From NCBI GenBank assembly GCA_026003395.1, contig BPHE01000004.1:62001-126000 (forward strand): 64,000 nucleotides of DNA, read 5' to 3'. Source of the stretch: Vicingaceae bacterium. Its GTDB lineage: Bacteria > Bacteroidota > Bacteroidia > Flavobacteriales_E > Vicingaceae. Shown in pieces: positions 51,295 to 59,492 of the stretch (its first letter is position 1; each line of letters opens with the position of its first letter). Both the position numbers and the translations under genes were made by a program. The notes under the pieces are model-generated. The model searched no databases. It had not been told where the DNA came from and saw only the letters and a list, made by a program, of their open reading frames with translations.

Positions 51295-52010
51295 TTCGGT
51301 ATATCATATTGCTTTTCTTGCTGATCAAATTTTTTATATTGCCGGCTGCAGATACTTTTTCTGATACTATTGCAGGTGATGTTTCCCGCACATCAAAAAG
51401 CAAGTTTTCATTAAGTTTTGATTCGAGATATTCATGGATATTTAATAAAAAAACAAAAATTTTCGGATTGAAATTCAGTTGGGAAGATGCCTCCAATAAT
51501 AAATGGGGGTTTGGCTTATATGGTAATGGAGAACAGGTATTAAGAACAGATTTTAAATTGATCGCCGATACGCAATGGATTGTTTCCGGTAAGGATTCTA
51601 TTCCCGTCTATGTTGTAGATACCGTCACATTGAAAAATAACTTTTCCTACATTAGTGTTTTTTACGAAAAAGCAATTTGGCAAAAAAAACGTTGGTTATT
51701 TACTATGCCCATTCATGTGGGACTTGGCAGCACCGGTTTGTATTATTACAACAAATATCAGCAAAAAAATTTACGGCTTACATATTTCAGAATGTTGGTT
51801 TTTGAAACATCTTTTATAGCTCAATACAATATATTGTCTTTTCTTGCCATGGGTGGAGGTGTTGGTTATCGCTACATTCCCACCACCAATAAAATAATTA
51901 TTGATTATTACAATGCGCCCATTTATCAATTCCGTTTAATGTTGTTTCTCGGAAAATTATGGAAAGAACTCACAGACAAACAAGAAAGCAAAGAACAAAA
52001 CAACCTGTAA
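51279..52010 (+). CDS. Predicted secreted or outer-membrane beta protein
   Basis: 243 aa. A hydrophobic N-terminal segment (YIILLFLLIKFFILPAADTF) acts as signal peptide. The mature protein has many amphipathic strands with aromatic residues (WIFNKKTKIFGLKFSWEDAS, KWGFGLYGNGEQV, YISVFYEKAIWQKKRWLFTM, LSFLAMGGGVGYRYI) and a final IYQFRLMLFLGKLW, like a small barrel. It overlaps prmC by 16 bases. The family is not recognised. The C-terminal 15 residues are polar and may lie in the periplasm. Confidence 0.6.
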   Translation: MCHPLIRYIILLFLLIKFFILPAADTFSDTIAGDVSRTSKSKFSLSFDSRYSWIFNKKTKIFGLKFSWEDASNNKWGFGLYGNGEQVLRTDFKLIADTQWIVSGKDSIPVYVVDTVTLKNNFSYISVFYEKAIWQKKRWLFTMPIHVGLGSTGLYYYNKYQQKNLRLTYFRMLVFETSFIAQYNILSFLAMGGGVGYRYIPTTNKIIIDYYNAPIYQFRLMLFLGKLWKELTDKQESKEQNNL

Positions 52011-52077
52011 TCGCTAAAAAAAAACAGACCTTCATTTTAAAGGTTGCGAACAACGTGTAAAATTTTTATCAATCGGT

Positions 52078-52107
52078 CTTGATATATTCTTAAAAATTTT
52101 ATTTTTG
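52078..52107 (+). promoter_or_regulatory. Promoter of tRNA-Arg
   Basis: CTTG (52078-52081), 18 bases, TATTTTTG (52100-52107), 14 bases before the tRNA. Confidence 0.6.
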
Positions 52108-52121
52108 CAGCACTTTTTAAT

Positions 52122-52194
52122 GGTCGCGTAGCTCAGTGGATAGAGCAACTGCCTTCTAAGCAGTCGGTCGCACGTTCGAATCGTGCCGCGATCA
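52122..52194 (+). tRNA. tRNA-Arg (anticodon TCT)
   Basis: 73-nt cloverleaf: acceptor GGTCGCG/CGCGATC (one G-T pair), D stem GCTC/GAGC, anticodon stem ACTGC/GCAGT with loop CTTCTAA (anticodon TCT), T arm GCACG TTCGAAT CGTGC, discriminator A. Confidence 0.96.
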
Positions 52195-52197
52195 CTT

Positions 52198-52228
52198 GGC
52201 CCTCTCAAATTCCGGAGGGCCTTTTTTG
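52198..52228 (+). terminator. Rho-independent terminator after tRNA-Arg
   Basis: GGCCCTC and GAGGGCC pair around a ten-base loop and are followed by six T. It begins three bases after the tRNA. Confidence 0.85.
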
Positions 52229-52346
52229 TATCAATTTTCATCCTTTTACGTATACAAAAAATAAACAAAAGTTTTCAACAATTGTTAATAAATTGCGAAT
52301 TTTGTAGTTTATGTAGATAATTGAAGCATATTTGCTTTGCAGGAAA

Positions 52347-55300
52347 ATGAAAGGAAAATATATACATATCATCTTATTGATTCTAATTTTCACATTTCCC
52401 GGAGCCCTCATTACATTGAGAGCTCAAAGCCCCACGTTGGATCTTAAAATAGAAATTAAAGACGAAACTTACAATCAAAAAATGGCCAATGCCGAGGTAG
52501 TTATTTATAAAAACGGAGCGCCATATAAAAAATTAACCACCGACGATAAAGGGAGATTATTTGTGCAAGTTCCTCTGGGAGCAGATTACAAAGTTGAGTT
52601 TAAAAAAAATGGATATGTGACCAAACATATAATCATCGATACCAAAAACATTCCGTCCGAAGATGCCAGTTATGGTTTTGAATATCCCATGGAAGTCAAT
52701 TTGTTTGAAGACATCCCCGAAATTGATTTCAGCATATTACAAAAGCCCGTTGCCATTTTGAAGTTTGACAACAAAACTGGCTTCTTTGAATATGACAAAG
52801 ATTATACAAATTCCATTCTCAAACAATTGGAAGAACTTAAAAAGGCCTATCAGGAAAAAATGAAAGCACTGGCCGAACAAAGAAAAAAAATGGAAGCAGA
52901 ATATAACGCGGCTATTAATGCAGGTAACAAGGCATTTAACGAAAAAAAATATGCCGAGGCAAAAGCACAATTCGAAAAAGCCCTATCAATCAAACCTAAT
53001 GAAATATATCCTGCCAATAAAATCAAAGAAATTGAAGAACTATTAAAACAAATGGCCGAAAAAGACCGGCAATACAATGATTTGATACAACAAGCCGATC
53101 AACTTGCACAGAATGAAAAATATCCTGAAGCCATTCAGCTATACAAACAGGCCCTCGCCATAAAACCAGGTGAAACATATCCTCAAAATAGAATCAAAGA
53201 ATTGGACGAGCTAATTAAGAATAAAGAAAAAATTGAAAAACAATACAACGACCTGATAGCCAAAGCAGACAATCAATTTAAGGCACAAGATTATGAAAAC
53301 GCAAGGGCTAACTACGAAGAGGCCTCAAAACTGAAACCTTCTGAAAAATATCCACAGGACCGTATTGCCGAAATCAATAAAATTCTTGTTGAGTTGAGTG
53401 CTAAAGAAGAACAATACAAAAATGCCATTCAAAAAGGAGATGACTTGTATAAACAACAAAAATTCGAAGAAGCCATTAAAGCATATCAAGAAGCTTTGAC
53501 AATCAAACCAAACGAAACGTATCCACAAAACCAGATAAAACTTGCACAAGCCCAATTAAACGAAAGAAAAGAAAAACAAAAACAATATGAATCGCTCATT
53601 GCAGAAGCCGACAAACTCTTTAACAACAAACAACTCATACAGGCAAAAAGTGTTTATAAACAGGCCCTGAATGTTTTGCCAAATGAAAAATATCCCGCCG
53701 ATCAGATTGCTTTGATCGACAAAACCCTTGCCGAAACCGAAGAAATCAACAAAAAATATGATCTGGCTGTCAAAGAGGCAGATGCGGCTTTTTCATCAAA
53801 AAATTACCAACTCGCCAAACAAAAATATGAAGAAGCATTGCAATTGAAGCCAAACGAATCATATCCACAACAACAATTGCAGAAAATAGAACAGATTTTA
53901 GCCGAGGAAAACAAAAGAAATCAAGAATACAATCAATGGATAGCCAAAGCAGACGAGGCTTTTGGGAAACAATCGTGGGATGAAGCCAAAAAGTATTATG
54001 AAGAATCTTTAAAGATTAAAGATGACCCCTATCCCAAAAACAAAATTCAAGAAATTGAAAATATCAAAAAGCAAAAATTGGCTGAAGAAGCCGAAAAACA
54101 AAAAATTGAAGAACAATACAAAAAAATTATTGCCCAGGCCGATATGTATCTTGGACAAAAAAGTTACGAAGCGGCCAAAGCAAAATACAACGAAGCTCTC
54201 GGATTGAAACCACAAGAAACTTACCCAAAAGAAAAAATTGAAGAGATAGACGCTATTCTTGCAAAATTGGCAAAAGAACAAGAAGAAATTTTGTTGAAAG
54301 CTGAAAAAGAAAAACAACAAAAAGCCGAATATGAAGCGTTGATAGCATCCGGCGACAATAAAATCAAATCAGGTGATTACCAGGGTGCAAAGTCGGATTT
54401 TTTAAAAGCCCTTGAAATTTTTCCGAAGGAAAACTATCCTCAGTTGAGATTAAAATATATCGAAGAACAACTGGCCAAGAAAGCCAAAGAAGATTCTCTG
54501 GCTGCCGAAGCCGAACGAAAAAAGCAAGAATATTATGAAGCCCTCATTAAAAAAGCCGATGCCGACTTTGATGCCGGTCAATACGACAAAGCAAAAGAAA
54601 ACTATGTAATGGCTTCGATGGTTAAACCTGATGAAGAATATCCCAAACAACGTTTGAAAGAAATCGAGAAAATATTATTAGAAAAAACTCTGGCCGAAGA
54701 AAAAGAAAAACAAAATGAACAACTCAAACAACAAAAAGAAAAAGAATATAAGGACTGGCTGGCAAAAGGAGAGAAATTTTTAGGACTGAAAGATTATCAG
54801 GAAGCACTCAATGCTTTTACAAAAGCTTCGGAAATCAAACCGGAAGAAAACTATCCCAAAGAACGCATTGCATATATCAACGATTTGTTGTCAGAATTGA
54901 ACCGGGCTAAAGAAGAACAAGACCGGATCAACAAAGAATATTCCGAATTGATATCAAAAGCCGATATGACATTCAACCAACAAAAGTATCAAGAAGCATT
55001 GGAAATGTATCAACAAGCATCGAATCTTAAACCTCAAGAAATTTATCCCATTGAAAAGATCAAAGAGATTAATAAGATTCTCGAAGAATTGGCCTTCAAA
55101 CAAAAACAAAAAATGGAAGATTCCCTCAAAATGGCCGAACTGCGCCGTCAATACGATGAAATTATTCAGCAGGCCGATCAATCATTCAACAATCAAAATT
55201 ACGACCTTGCAAGAAAGCAATATTTACAGGCATCTGCCATTTTACCAAATGAAACCTATCCGAGAGACAAGATCAACGAAATCGACAATATCTTGAAACA

Positions 55301-56090
55301 ACATGCCCAAAAGGTCAGAGATTCGTTGGAACTTGCCGAAAAACGTATGCGCTATAATGAGATTATTCGTTTGGCCGATATTTCGATGTCTCAAAAACTT
55401 TATCAAAATGCACTTAAAAAGTATCAGGAAGCTCTCGAGTTATTGCCGGGAGAATCTTATCCTCAAAAACAAATCGATAAAATCAATCTATTGCTCAGCA
55501 GACAAAACAACACAAATGATGAAGACAATAATGCCATAAGAGTATCGGTGACAAAAGACAAGGAAAATGAACTTGACAATATGTTTGCCCAGATGTGGAA
55601 TGCAAGGGATAAGTCAAAGGTTGAAGAAATGGAAAAGAAAATAGAAAACTTGTACAAACAATATGAAGAACGCGCACAGAAAGCCAATAACAAGATTGAT
55701 GAAAACTACTACTTGATTCAACAAATGGAAAAATCAATCGAAGAAAGAAACAAACGTCTCAACCAAATCCATCAGGATAATTTCAAAAAAATGCAAGAAT
55801 TTGAACAATATCTCGCGAATTTAGATCAACACCTCAGACAAAAGGAAGAAGAAAATATACAAGCTAAATACCGCCAACAACAAGAGTTGGAGAAGAATTT
55901 TGAAGAGTTTGCCCGTAAAAAAGAAAAAGAATATCAACATCAATACCGGGGAATTTTATCAAGAAATAAAAATCTATGGAGAAAAACAACAACAATGGGC
56001 CCAAAATGCCGACCAAATACGGTTGGCCAATCAAGAAAGATTGAAAGATTTGGAACAATATCAACAAGAGATGATGAAAAGAGGGAATGA
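52347..56090 (+). CDS. Giant secreted TPR-repeat protein, N-terminal part before a frameshift
   Basis: Starts at the ATG of 52347; the frame opens 15 bases earlier with TTG. A signal peptide (KYIHIILLILIFTFPGALIT) precedes a CNA_B/carboxypeptidase-regulatory-like beta domain (about 30-125: NAEVVIYKNGAPYKKLTTDD, VPLGADYKVEFKKNGYVTKH). From about residue 175 there are 14 tandem units of about 57-72 residues. Each is a TPR-like hairpin (Y..LI..AD..F....Y..A...Y..AL.LKP.E.YP...I.EI) followed by a charged helix that lengthens towards the C-terminus. A coiled coil follows. In-frame coding character is lost at about 55947; the last 47 codons to 56090 are shadow. Function is unknown; periplasmic or surface scaffold is my inference. 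Confidence 0.82.
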   Translation: MKGKYIHIILLILIFTFPGALITLRAQSPTLDLKIEIKDETYNQKMANAEVVIYKNGAPYKKLTTDDKGRLFVQVPLGADYKVEFKKNGYVTKHIIIDTKNIPSEDASYGFEYPMEVNLFEDIPEIDFSILQKPVAILKFDNKTGFFEYDKDYTNSILKQLEELKKAYQEKMKALAEQRKKMEAEYNAAINAGNKAFNEKKYAEAKAQFEKALSIKPNEIYPANKIKEIEELLKQMAEKDRQYNDLIQQADQLAQNEKYPEAIQLYKQALAIKPGETYPQNRIKELDELIKNKEKIEKQYNDLIAKADNQFKAQDYENARANYEEASKLKPSEKYPQDRIAEINKILVELSAKEEQYKNAIQKGDDLYKQQKFEEAIKAYQEALTIKPNETYPQNQIKLAQAQLNERKEKQKQYESLIAEADKLFNNKQLIQAKSVYKQALNVLPNEKYPADQIALIDKTLAETEEINKKYDLAVKEADAAFSSKNYQLAKQKYEEALQLKPNESYPQQQLQKIEQILAEENKRNQEYNQWIAKADEAFGKQSWDEAKKYYEESLKIKDDPYPKNKIQEIENIKKQKLAEEAEKQKIEEQYKKIIAQADMYLGQKSYEAAKAKYNEALGLKPQETYPKEKIEEIDAILAKLAKEQEEILLKAEKEKQQKAEYEALIASGDNKIKSGDYQGAKSDFLKALEIFPKENYPQLRLKYIEEQLAKKAKEDSLAAEAERKKQEYYEALIKKADADFDAGQYDKAKENYVMASMVKPDEEYPKQRLKEIEKILLEKTLAEEKEKQNEQLKQQKEKEYKDWLAKGEKFLGLKDYQEALNAFTKASEIKPEENYPKERIAYINDLLSELNRAKEEQDRINKEYSELISKADMTFNQQKYQEALEMYQQASNLKPQEIYPIEKIKEINKILEELAFKQKQKMEDSLKMAELRRQYDEIIQQADQSFNNQNYDLARKQYLQASAILPNETYPRDKINEIDNILKQHAQKVRDSLELAEKRMRYNEIIRLADISMSQKLYQNALKKYQEALELLPGESYPQKQIDKINLLLSRQNNTNDEDNNAIRVSVTKDKENELDNMFAQMWNARDKSKVEEMEKKIENLYKQYEERAQKANNKIDENYYLIQQMEKSIEERNKRLNQIHQDNFKKMQEFEQYLANLDQHLRQKEEENIQAKYRQQQELEKNFEEFARKKEKEYQHQYRGILSRNKNLWRKTTTMGPKCRPNTVGQSRKIERFGTISTRDDEKRE

Positions 56091-57087
56091 AAAATATATT
56101 GAAAAATTGCAGCAATACGAACAAATGATACAGGAATTGGATGAACAACACGCCAAATTATTGGCGGCTTCTGAAGAAAAGCGGCTTCAAAATCTTGAAA
56201 ATATTCAACAATTTCAGCAGCATTTAGAAGAACTCGACCGGCAAAAACGGGCAAACGATATTGTCAAATGGCAACAAACACAGAAAAAGATTGAGGAATG
56301 GCAGGCCACTCTTCAACAATATCAACAGAATCAAGAAACAAACATTGAACGTAACCGTCGACAAATTCGTCAACTGGAAGAAAACATTGCCATCAGGGCA
56401 TCTAAAGGAAATCAACTGCATCAAAAGAATGTGCAAAACCAACAATTGTTTGAACAGGCTTTGATCAGGATGCAGCAAGAAAGAGATGAATACTACAGTC
56501 GGAAACAACAATTGGCTTATCGCGATTTACAAGATAAAATGAAAGGATGGGAGACCGCCCGTCAAGAGAGAGCCGAAATGTTTATGTACAGAAATGTTTC
56601 TAACTTGCAGAAATATGAAGAAATGCTGGCTAAAACACACGAAAATTATGTAAACAAACATAATCAGCGTCGCGAAAAATATTATCAGGACATAAAAGAA
56701 ATTGCCGAGCAAATGGAAAAGTATAAAGCCAAAAAAGATAAAGAATACGAATTGAAATTGAAAGAAATCGAAAGAAAAACCCGTGAATATGAAGAATTTC
56801 AGCACAATCTTGCCGAATTGTCTTATGCAAAAATCAAAAACTATAAAATGGACTATTATCGCGGCGAGCCCAAACCCAAAACAAGCGAACTTTCCGGAAA
56901 ATACCCACAAGGAGTGGTTGAGGAGGTAAAACCATTTGAGAACGGTACTATCTTGAGAAGAATAGTGACCAATGGTTCACAGGTTGATGTTTATGAAAAA
57001 ATATACTATAAGTGGGGAGGTGTTTATTACACCAAAAACGGACGTCACATTACTCAAGCCATTTGGGATGCCGAAACGTTAAAATGA
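55900..57087 (+). CDS. C-terminal part of the giant TPR/coiled-coil protein (after frameshift)
   Basis: The genuine coding part starts at about 55948 (GEFYQEIKIYGEKQQQW) and continues the coiled coil of the upstream frame exactly if one C at 55947 is removed; the codons from 55900 to 55947 are shadow. It gives about 310 residues of Gln/Glu/Lys-rich helix (QRLKDLEQYQQEM-type heptads, QIRQLEENIAIRA, KKDKEYELKLKEIERK). A compact 85-residue C-terminal domain ends in SQVDVYEKIYYKWGGVYY and RHITQAIWDAETLK. The joined protein would be about 1,579 aa. No stand-alone start with a signal is present. Confidence 0.75.
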   Translation: MKSLPVKKKKNININTGEFYQEIKIYGEKQQQWAQNADQIRLANQERLKDLEQYQQEMMKRGNEKYIEKLQQYEQMIQELDEQHAKLLAASEEKRLQNLENIQQFQQHLEELDRQKRANDIVKWQQTQKKIEEWQATLQQYQQNQETNIERNRRQIRQLEENIAIRASKGNQLHQKNVQNQQLFEQALIRMQQERDEYYSRKQQLAYRDLQDKMKGWETARQERAEMFMYRNVSNLQKYEEMLAKTHENYVNKHNQRREKYYQDIKEIAEQMEKYKAKKDKEYELKLKEIERKTREYEEFQHNLAELSYAKIKNYKMDYYRGEPKPKTSELSGKYPQGVVEEVKPFENGTILRRIVTNGSQVDVYEKIYYKWGGVYYTKNGRHITQAIWDAETLK

Positions 57088-57142
57088 AAAAGGTGTGTAA
57101 ACTTAAAATGTTTTACTACCTCACTCCAAACTCCTCTCCTTT

Positions 57143-57401
57143 CAAAGGAGCCTGATTTTTTCATTTAACCTGTTTTACTACCTCACCCCGCCCTTACGGG
57201 CACCCCTCTCCTTTACAAGGAGAGGGGCAGGGGAGAAGTCATATAAATTCTTTTATTTTTTCCAACACTTGTTGGATGTTTTTCAAATCCTCATTTCTAA
57301 AACGCAAAACCTTTAATCCAAGTGATTGAATAATCAGGTCGCGCTGTTGATCGTATTCCTTTGTAAAGTTATGTATTGCACCATCCAACTCTATAACCAA
57401 C
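57143..57401. repeat. Direct repeat copy 1 (259 bases), period 284
   Basis: Same sequence as 57427-57685. It begins CAAAGGAGCCTGATTTTTTC, contains a CTCACCCCGCCCTTACGGGC segment and the inverted CCCCTCTCC...GGAGAGGGG pair, and runs into the 3' part of the DUF559 gene. Confidence 0.9.
57239..57401 (-). pseudogene. Truncated duplicate of the DUF559 gene (C-terminal 53 codons)
   Basis: Within direct repeat copy 1, the minus strand encodes the same C-terminus as the intact gene at 57523 (KEYDQQRDLIIQSLGLKVLR ... KIKEFI), from VIELDGAIHNF on. It is cut at 57401, where unrelated CTCACCC sequence begins. No start codon is present. Confidence 0.85.
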
Positions 57402-57426
57402 ACCTCACCCTAAACCCCTCTCCTTG

Positions 57427-57685
57427 CAAAGGAGCCTGATTTTTTCATTTAACCTGTTTTACTACCTCACCCCGCCCTTACGGGCACCCCTCTCCTTTAC
57501 AAGGAGAGGGGCAGGGGAGAAGTCATATAAATTCTTTTATTTTTTCCAACACTTGTTGGATGTTTTTCAAATCCTCATTTCTAAAACGCAAAACCTTTAA
57601 TCCAAGTGATTGAATAATCAGGTCGCGCTGTTGATCGTATTCCTTTGTAAAGTTATGTATTGCACCATCCAACTCTATAACCAAC
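57427..57685. repeat. Direct repeat copy 2 (259 bases)
   Basis: Second copy of the 57143-57401 sequence, 284 bases downstream. It covers the 3' end of the intact DUF559 gene and its downstream repeat. Confidence 0.9.
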
Positions 57686-57879
57686 GATTTTTCAGCACAA
57701 TAAAAATCGGCTATAAAAAATAAGTATCTACCTTGATAACCGTAAATGATAGGTCTTTGACGGTAAAATTTTAAGCCCTCAAATTTTCTATTCCGCAAAA
57801 CTTCCCACAACTTCCTTTCGTCAGGAGTTGAGTTTCTTCGTAGTTGCCCGGCTAATTTTGTTATATCAGATTTTTTCAT
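57523..57879 (-). CDS. DUF559 endonuclease-like protein
   Basis: 118 aa. DUF559 family (PD-(D/E)XK/Vsr-like nuclease fold): LRRNSTPDERKLWEVLRNRK at the start, then GLKFYRQRPI, FFIADFYCAEKSLVIELDGA with the Asp and Glu-x-Asp of the nuclease core, and the late VLRFRNEDLKNIQQVLEKI. Such genes are spread widely among Bacteroidota, often beside CTCACCCC-type repeats as here, and may move with them. Activity is inferred only. A truncated second copy lies directly downstream. Confidence 0.88.
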   Translation of the reverse strand: MKKSDITKLAGQLRRNSTPDERKLWEVLRNRKFEGLKFYRQRPIIYGYQGRYLFFIADFYCAEKSLVIELDGAIHNFTKEYDQQRDLIIQSLGLKVLRFRNEDLKNIQQVLEKIKEFI

Positions 57880-57919
57880 TTATTGGGTTTTTCCACCTCA
57901 CCCCAAACCCCTCTCCTTG

Positions 57920-58004
57920 CAAAGGAGCCTGATTTTTTCATTTAACCTGTTTTACTACCTCACCCCGCCCTTACGGGCACCCCTCTCCTTTACAAGGAGA
58001 GGGG
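57920..58004. repeat. CTCACCCC-type dispersed repeat, copy 3 (85 bases)
   Basis: Identical for 85 bases to the first part of copies 1 and 2 (CAAAGGAGCCTG ... GAGAGGGG), including the palindrome CCCCTCTCC/GGAGAGGGG. It lies upstream of the DUF559 gene and left of the Kiwa module. Confidence 0.85.
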
Positions 58005-58025
58005 GCGGGGGTGAGGTTTTAGCCA

Positions 58026-58067
58026 TCAATTCAACGAATACACCAACCTATCTATCTCCCGCTCCCA
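58026..58067 (-). pseudogene. Short remnant of a restriction-modification-type C-terminus (left of Kiwa)
   Basis: Minus-strand reading WEREIDRLVYSLN followed by a stop. It matches the REID.LVY.LY..T.EE segment found at the extreme C-terminus of many type II restriction-modification enzymes. A similar remnant lies right of kwaA. Confidence 0.4.
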
Positions 58068-58084
58068 TTAGGTGTTGTTTTTTA

Positions 58085-58114
58085 AGATGTAAAAGAATAA
58101 ATTCTTTTACATCT
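58085..58114. repeat. 14-base perfect palindrome overlapping the kwaB stop codon
   Basis: AGATGTAAAAGAAT, two bases, then its exact complement ATTCTTTTACATCT. It could act as a 3' hairpin of the kwa transcript. No T run follows on the minus strand, so it is not a standard terminator. Confidence 0.6.
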
Positions 58115-58967
58115 ACTTGTTTTCCATTTTCCTTTTGGAATTTGTTTCATAAATAAATTTACTTATGGGTGATTTATACAAGTCATCATTTAAAAAATTG
58201 ATTAATTTTTCAATATCTTTTTTTTCTTGCGGAAAAAGAATCTTTGATTCTGATTCATCAAACATATTAGGTAATTCCAATTCTCTGGCATATTTAATAA
58301 CTTCATTAAAATTATCCTGTACTTTATTTAAGACACCATTTTTAATAATTTGAAAAATTTTTTTTCTATACCTTGAATTTATAATGCTGTAGTCAATGTT
58401 ATCACATTCTTTAAAGATTGTATGCCTTTTGAAAATATTTATTTCTTTGTCTGTTGCTTCTCTAAAATATTTACTCAAATCAAAAATTTTTGATGCGTTA
58501 TGATATGAGGTAAATAATAATTTATCTTCATTTTTCAAAAACATTGCATCAATTTTTGCATCTATAATTAAGCCCTTATTATCTATCTTTGAAAATGTTT
58601 CTGATGAATATATCAAATAAAGTTTTTCTGTTTTGATTATTTTTCTTGAGTCGAATGTTTGAAAAATAATTGATTCTTTGTTTAAGAAAATTATGTGTTT
58701 AATGTCATATATTTCTTCTTCTTTTAGTAATGGTAAATTAATAATATTTTCGTAATCTTTCAATGGAAAATCGAAGTTATTTATTTCCAGTACTTCATTT
58801 TCATTGGGTTTATACTCACCATCAAATTTAATCTGTTTTGCTTTATAAAAAAAGTTAATAGATTCACTTAAATATTTTGAGAGTTGATTTTGTAAATGAT
58901 CAGATAATGAAATTCGTCTTAGATTATTTTTTTCAGTTTTACTATTTAATTTACATAATATATTCAT
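58113..58967 (-). CDS. kwaB: KwaB-like protein (DUF4868) of a Kiwa anti-phage system
   Basis: 284 aa, no membrane segment. The central part has the DUF4868 pattern: IIFLNKESIIFQTFDSRKII, then SSETFSKIDNKGLIIDAKID (the phi-D-x-x-I-D element), AMFLKNEDKLLFTSYHNASKIFDL, then a helical C-terminal half (IFKRHTIF, SRYRKKIFQIIKNGVL). KwaB of the Kiwa system is a DUF4868 protein that binds DNA and works with the membrane protein KwaA. The gene begins five bases after a four-helix membrane-protein gene, as in known Kiwa operons. The length is slightly below the usual ~310 aa. The call rests on pattern plus gene order. Confidence 0.68.
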   Translation of the reverse strand: MNILCKLNSKTEKNNLRRISLSDHLQNQLSKYLSESINFFYKAKQIKFDGEYKPNENEVLEINNFDFPLKDYENIINLPLLKEEEIYDIKHIIFLNKESIIFQTFDSRKIIKTEKLYLIYSSETFSKIDNKGLIIDAKIDAMFLKNEDKLLFTSYHNASKIFDLSKYFREATDKEINIFKRHTIFKECDNIDYSIINSRYRKKIFQIIKNGVLNKVQDNFNEVIKYARELELPNMFDESESKILFPQEKKDIEKLINFLNDDLYKSPISKFIYETNSKRKMENK

Positions 58968-58972
58968 ATTGT

Positions 58973-59473
58973 CTATTTTTCTAAAATAATATAGTTGGTT
59001 AATTGAACTACATGTTTTATCTGTTTGGTATTAACCAATGTTTTTTTTGTGATTAGTATAAAACTCGTCCCTCCATTAATTTTTATTTCATATTGATGGT
59101 ATCCGAGAATACCTAACATCGGATTGAAATGATATAGATTAGTTGTAAAAACAATAATGGAAAATAATGCAAATAAAAATAATATCATCGAGTTATCTAC
59201 ATCTAGTAATGGTAGTAAATATGTAAAAATAAAAATAATGCTTTCTTGATCAGCAGAAGAAACCTCATCGATTTCTATCGGAATTTTCTCTAATTTTTGA
59301 TTGGCTATTTTTATAATGAAATATAAAATTAAAAGTAAAAGTAATGCGAGTATCAAGAAAATAAGACCATCACACCAATTATAGTTTTTTTTGAACTCTT
59401 TAAACCAGAATGTAAGCAGCACTGGTGAAAGAGAAGTAAATACAAATATTATTTGCACTAATTTGCCAAACAT
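58973..59473 (-). CDS. kwaA: KwaA-like membrane protein of a Kiwa anti-phage system
   Basis: 166 aa from the ATG at 59473. The longer frame begins with TTG (59506) inside a remnant of another gene. Four membrane helices: about 5-22, 33-53, 80-97 and 100-120. They are followed by the short cytosolic end NPMLGILGYHQYEIKINGGTSFILITKK, split here as the NPMLGILGYHQYEI strand and GGTSFILITKK. The NPxLxxxGYxxYEV end after four helices resembles KwaA, the phage-attachment sensor of Kiwa. kwaB follows after five bases. Confidence 0.62.
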   Translation of the reverse strand: MFGKLVQIIFVFTSLSPVLLTFWFKEFKKNYNWCDGLIFLILALLLLLILYFIIKIANQKLEKIPIEIDEVSSADQESIIFIFTYLLPLLDVDNSMILFLFALFSIIVFTTNLYHFNPMLGILGYHQYEIKINGGTSFILITKKTLVNTKQIKHVVQLTNYIILEK

Positions 59474-59492
59474 AATCTGAAATAAAATTAAA

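Noticed and set aside
52032-52268. Minus-strand open frame with GTIRTCDRLLRRQLLYPLSY
   Set aside because: Antisense of tRNA-Arg; a well-known artefact reading.
54009-54320. Long Phe/Leu-rich minus-strand frames opposite the giant repeat protein
   Set aside because: They are complements of Lys/Glu-rich coiled-coil codons and repeat with the repeats on the other strand.
57143-58004. Possible CRISPR array in the direct-repeat patch
   Set aside because: Repeats are 85-259 bases, only three copies, include coding sequence and have no regular short spacers; no cas genes nearby.
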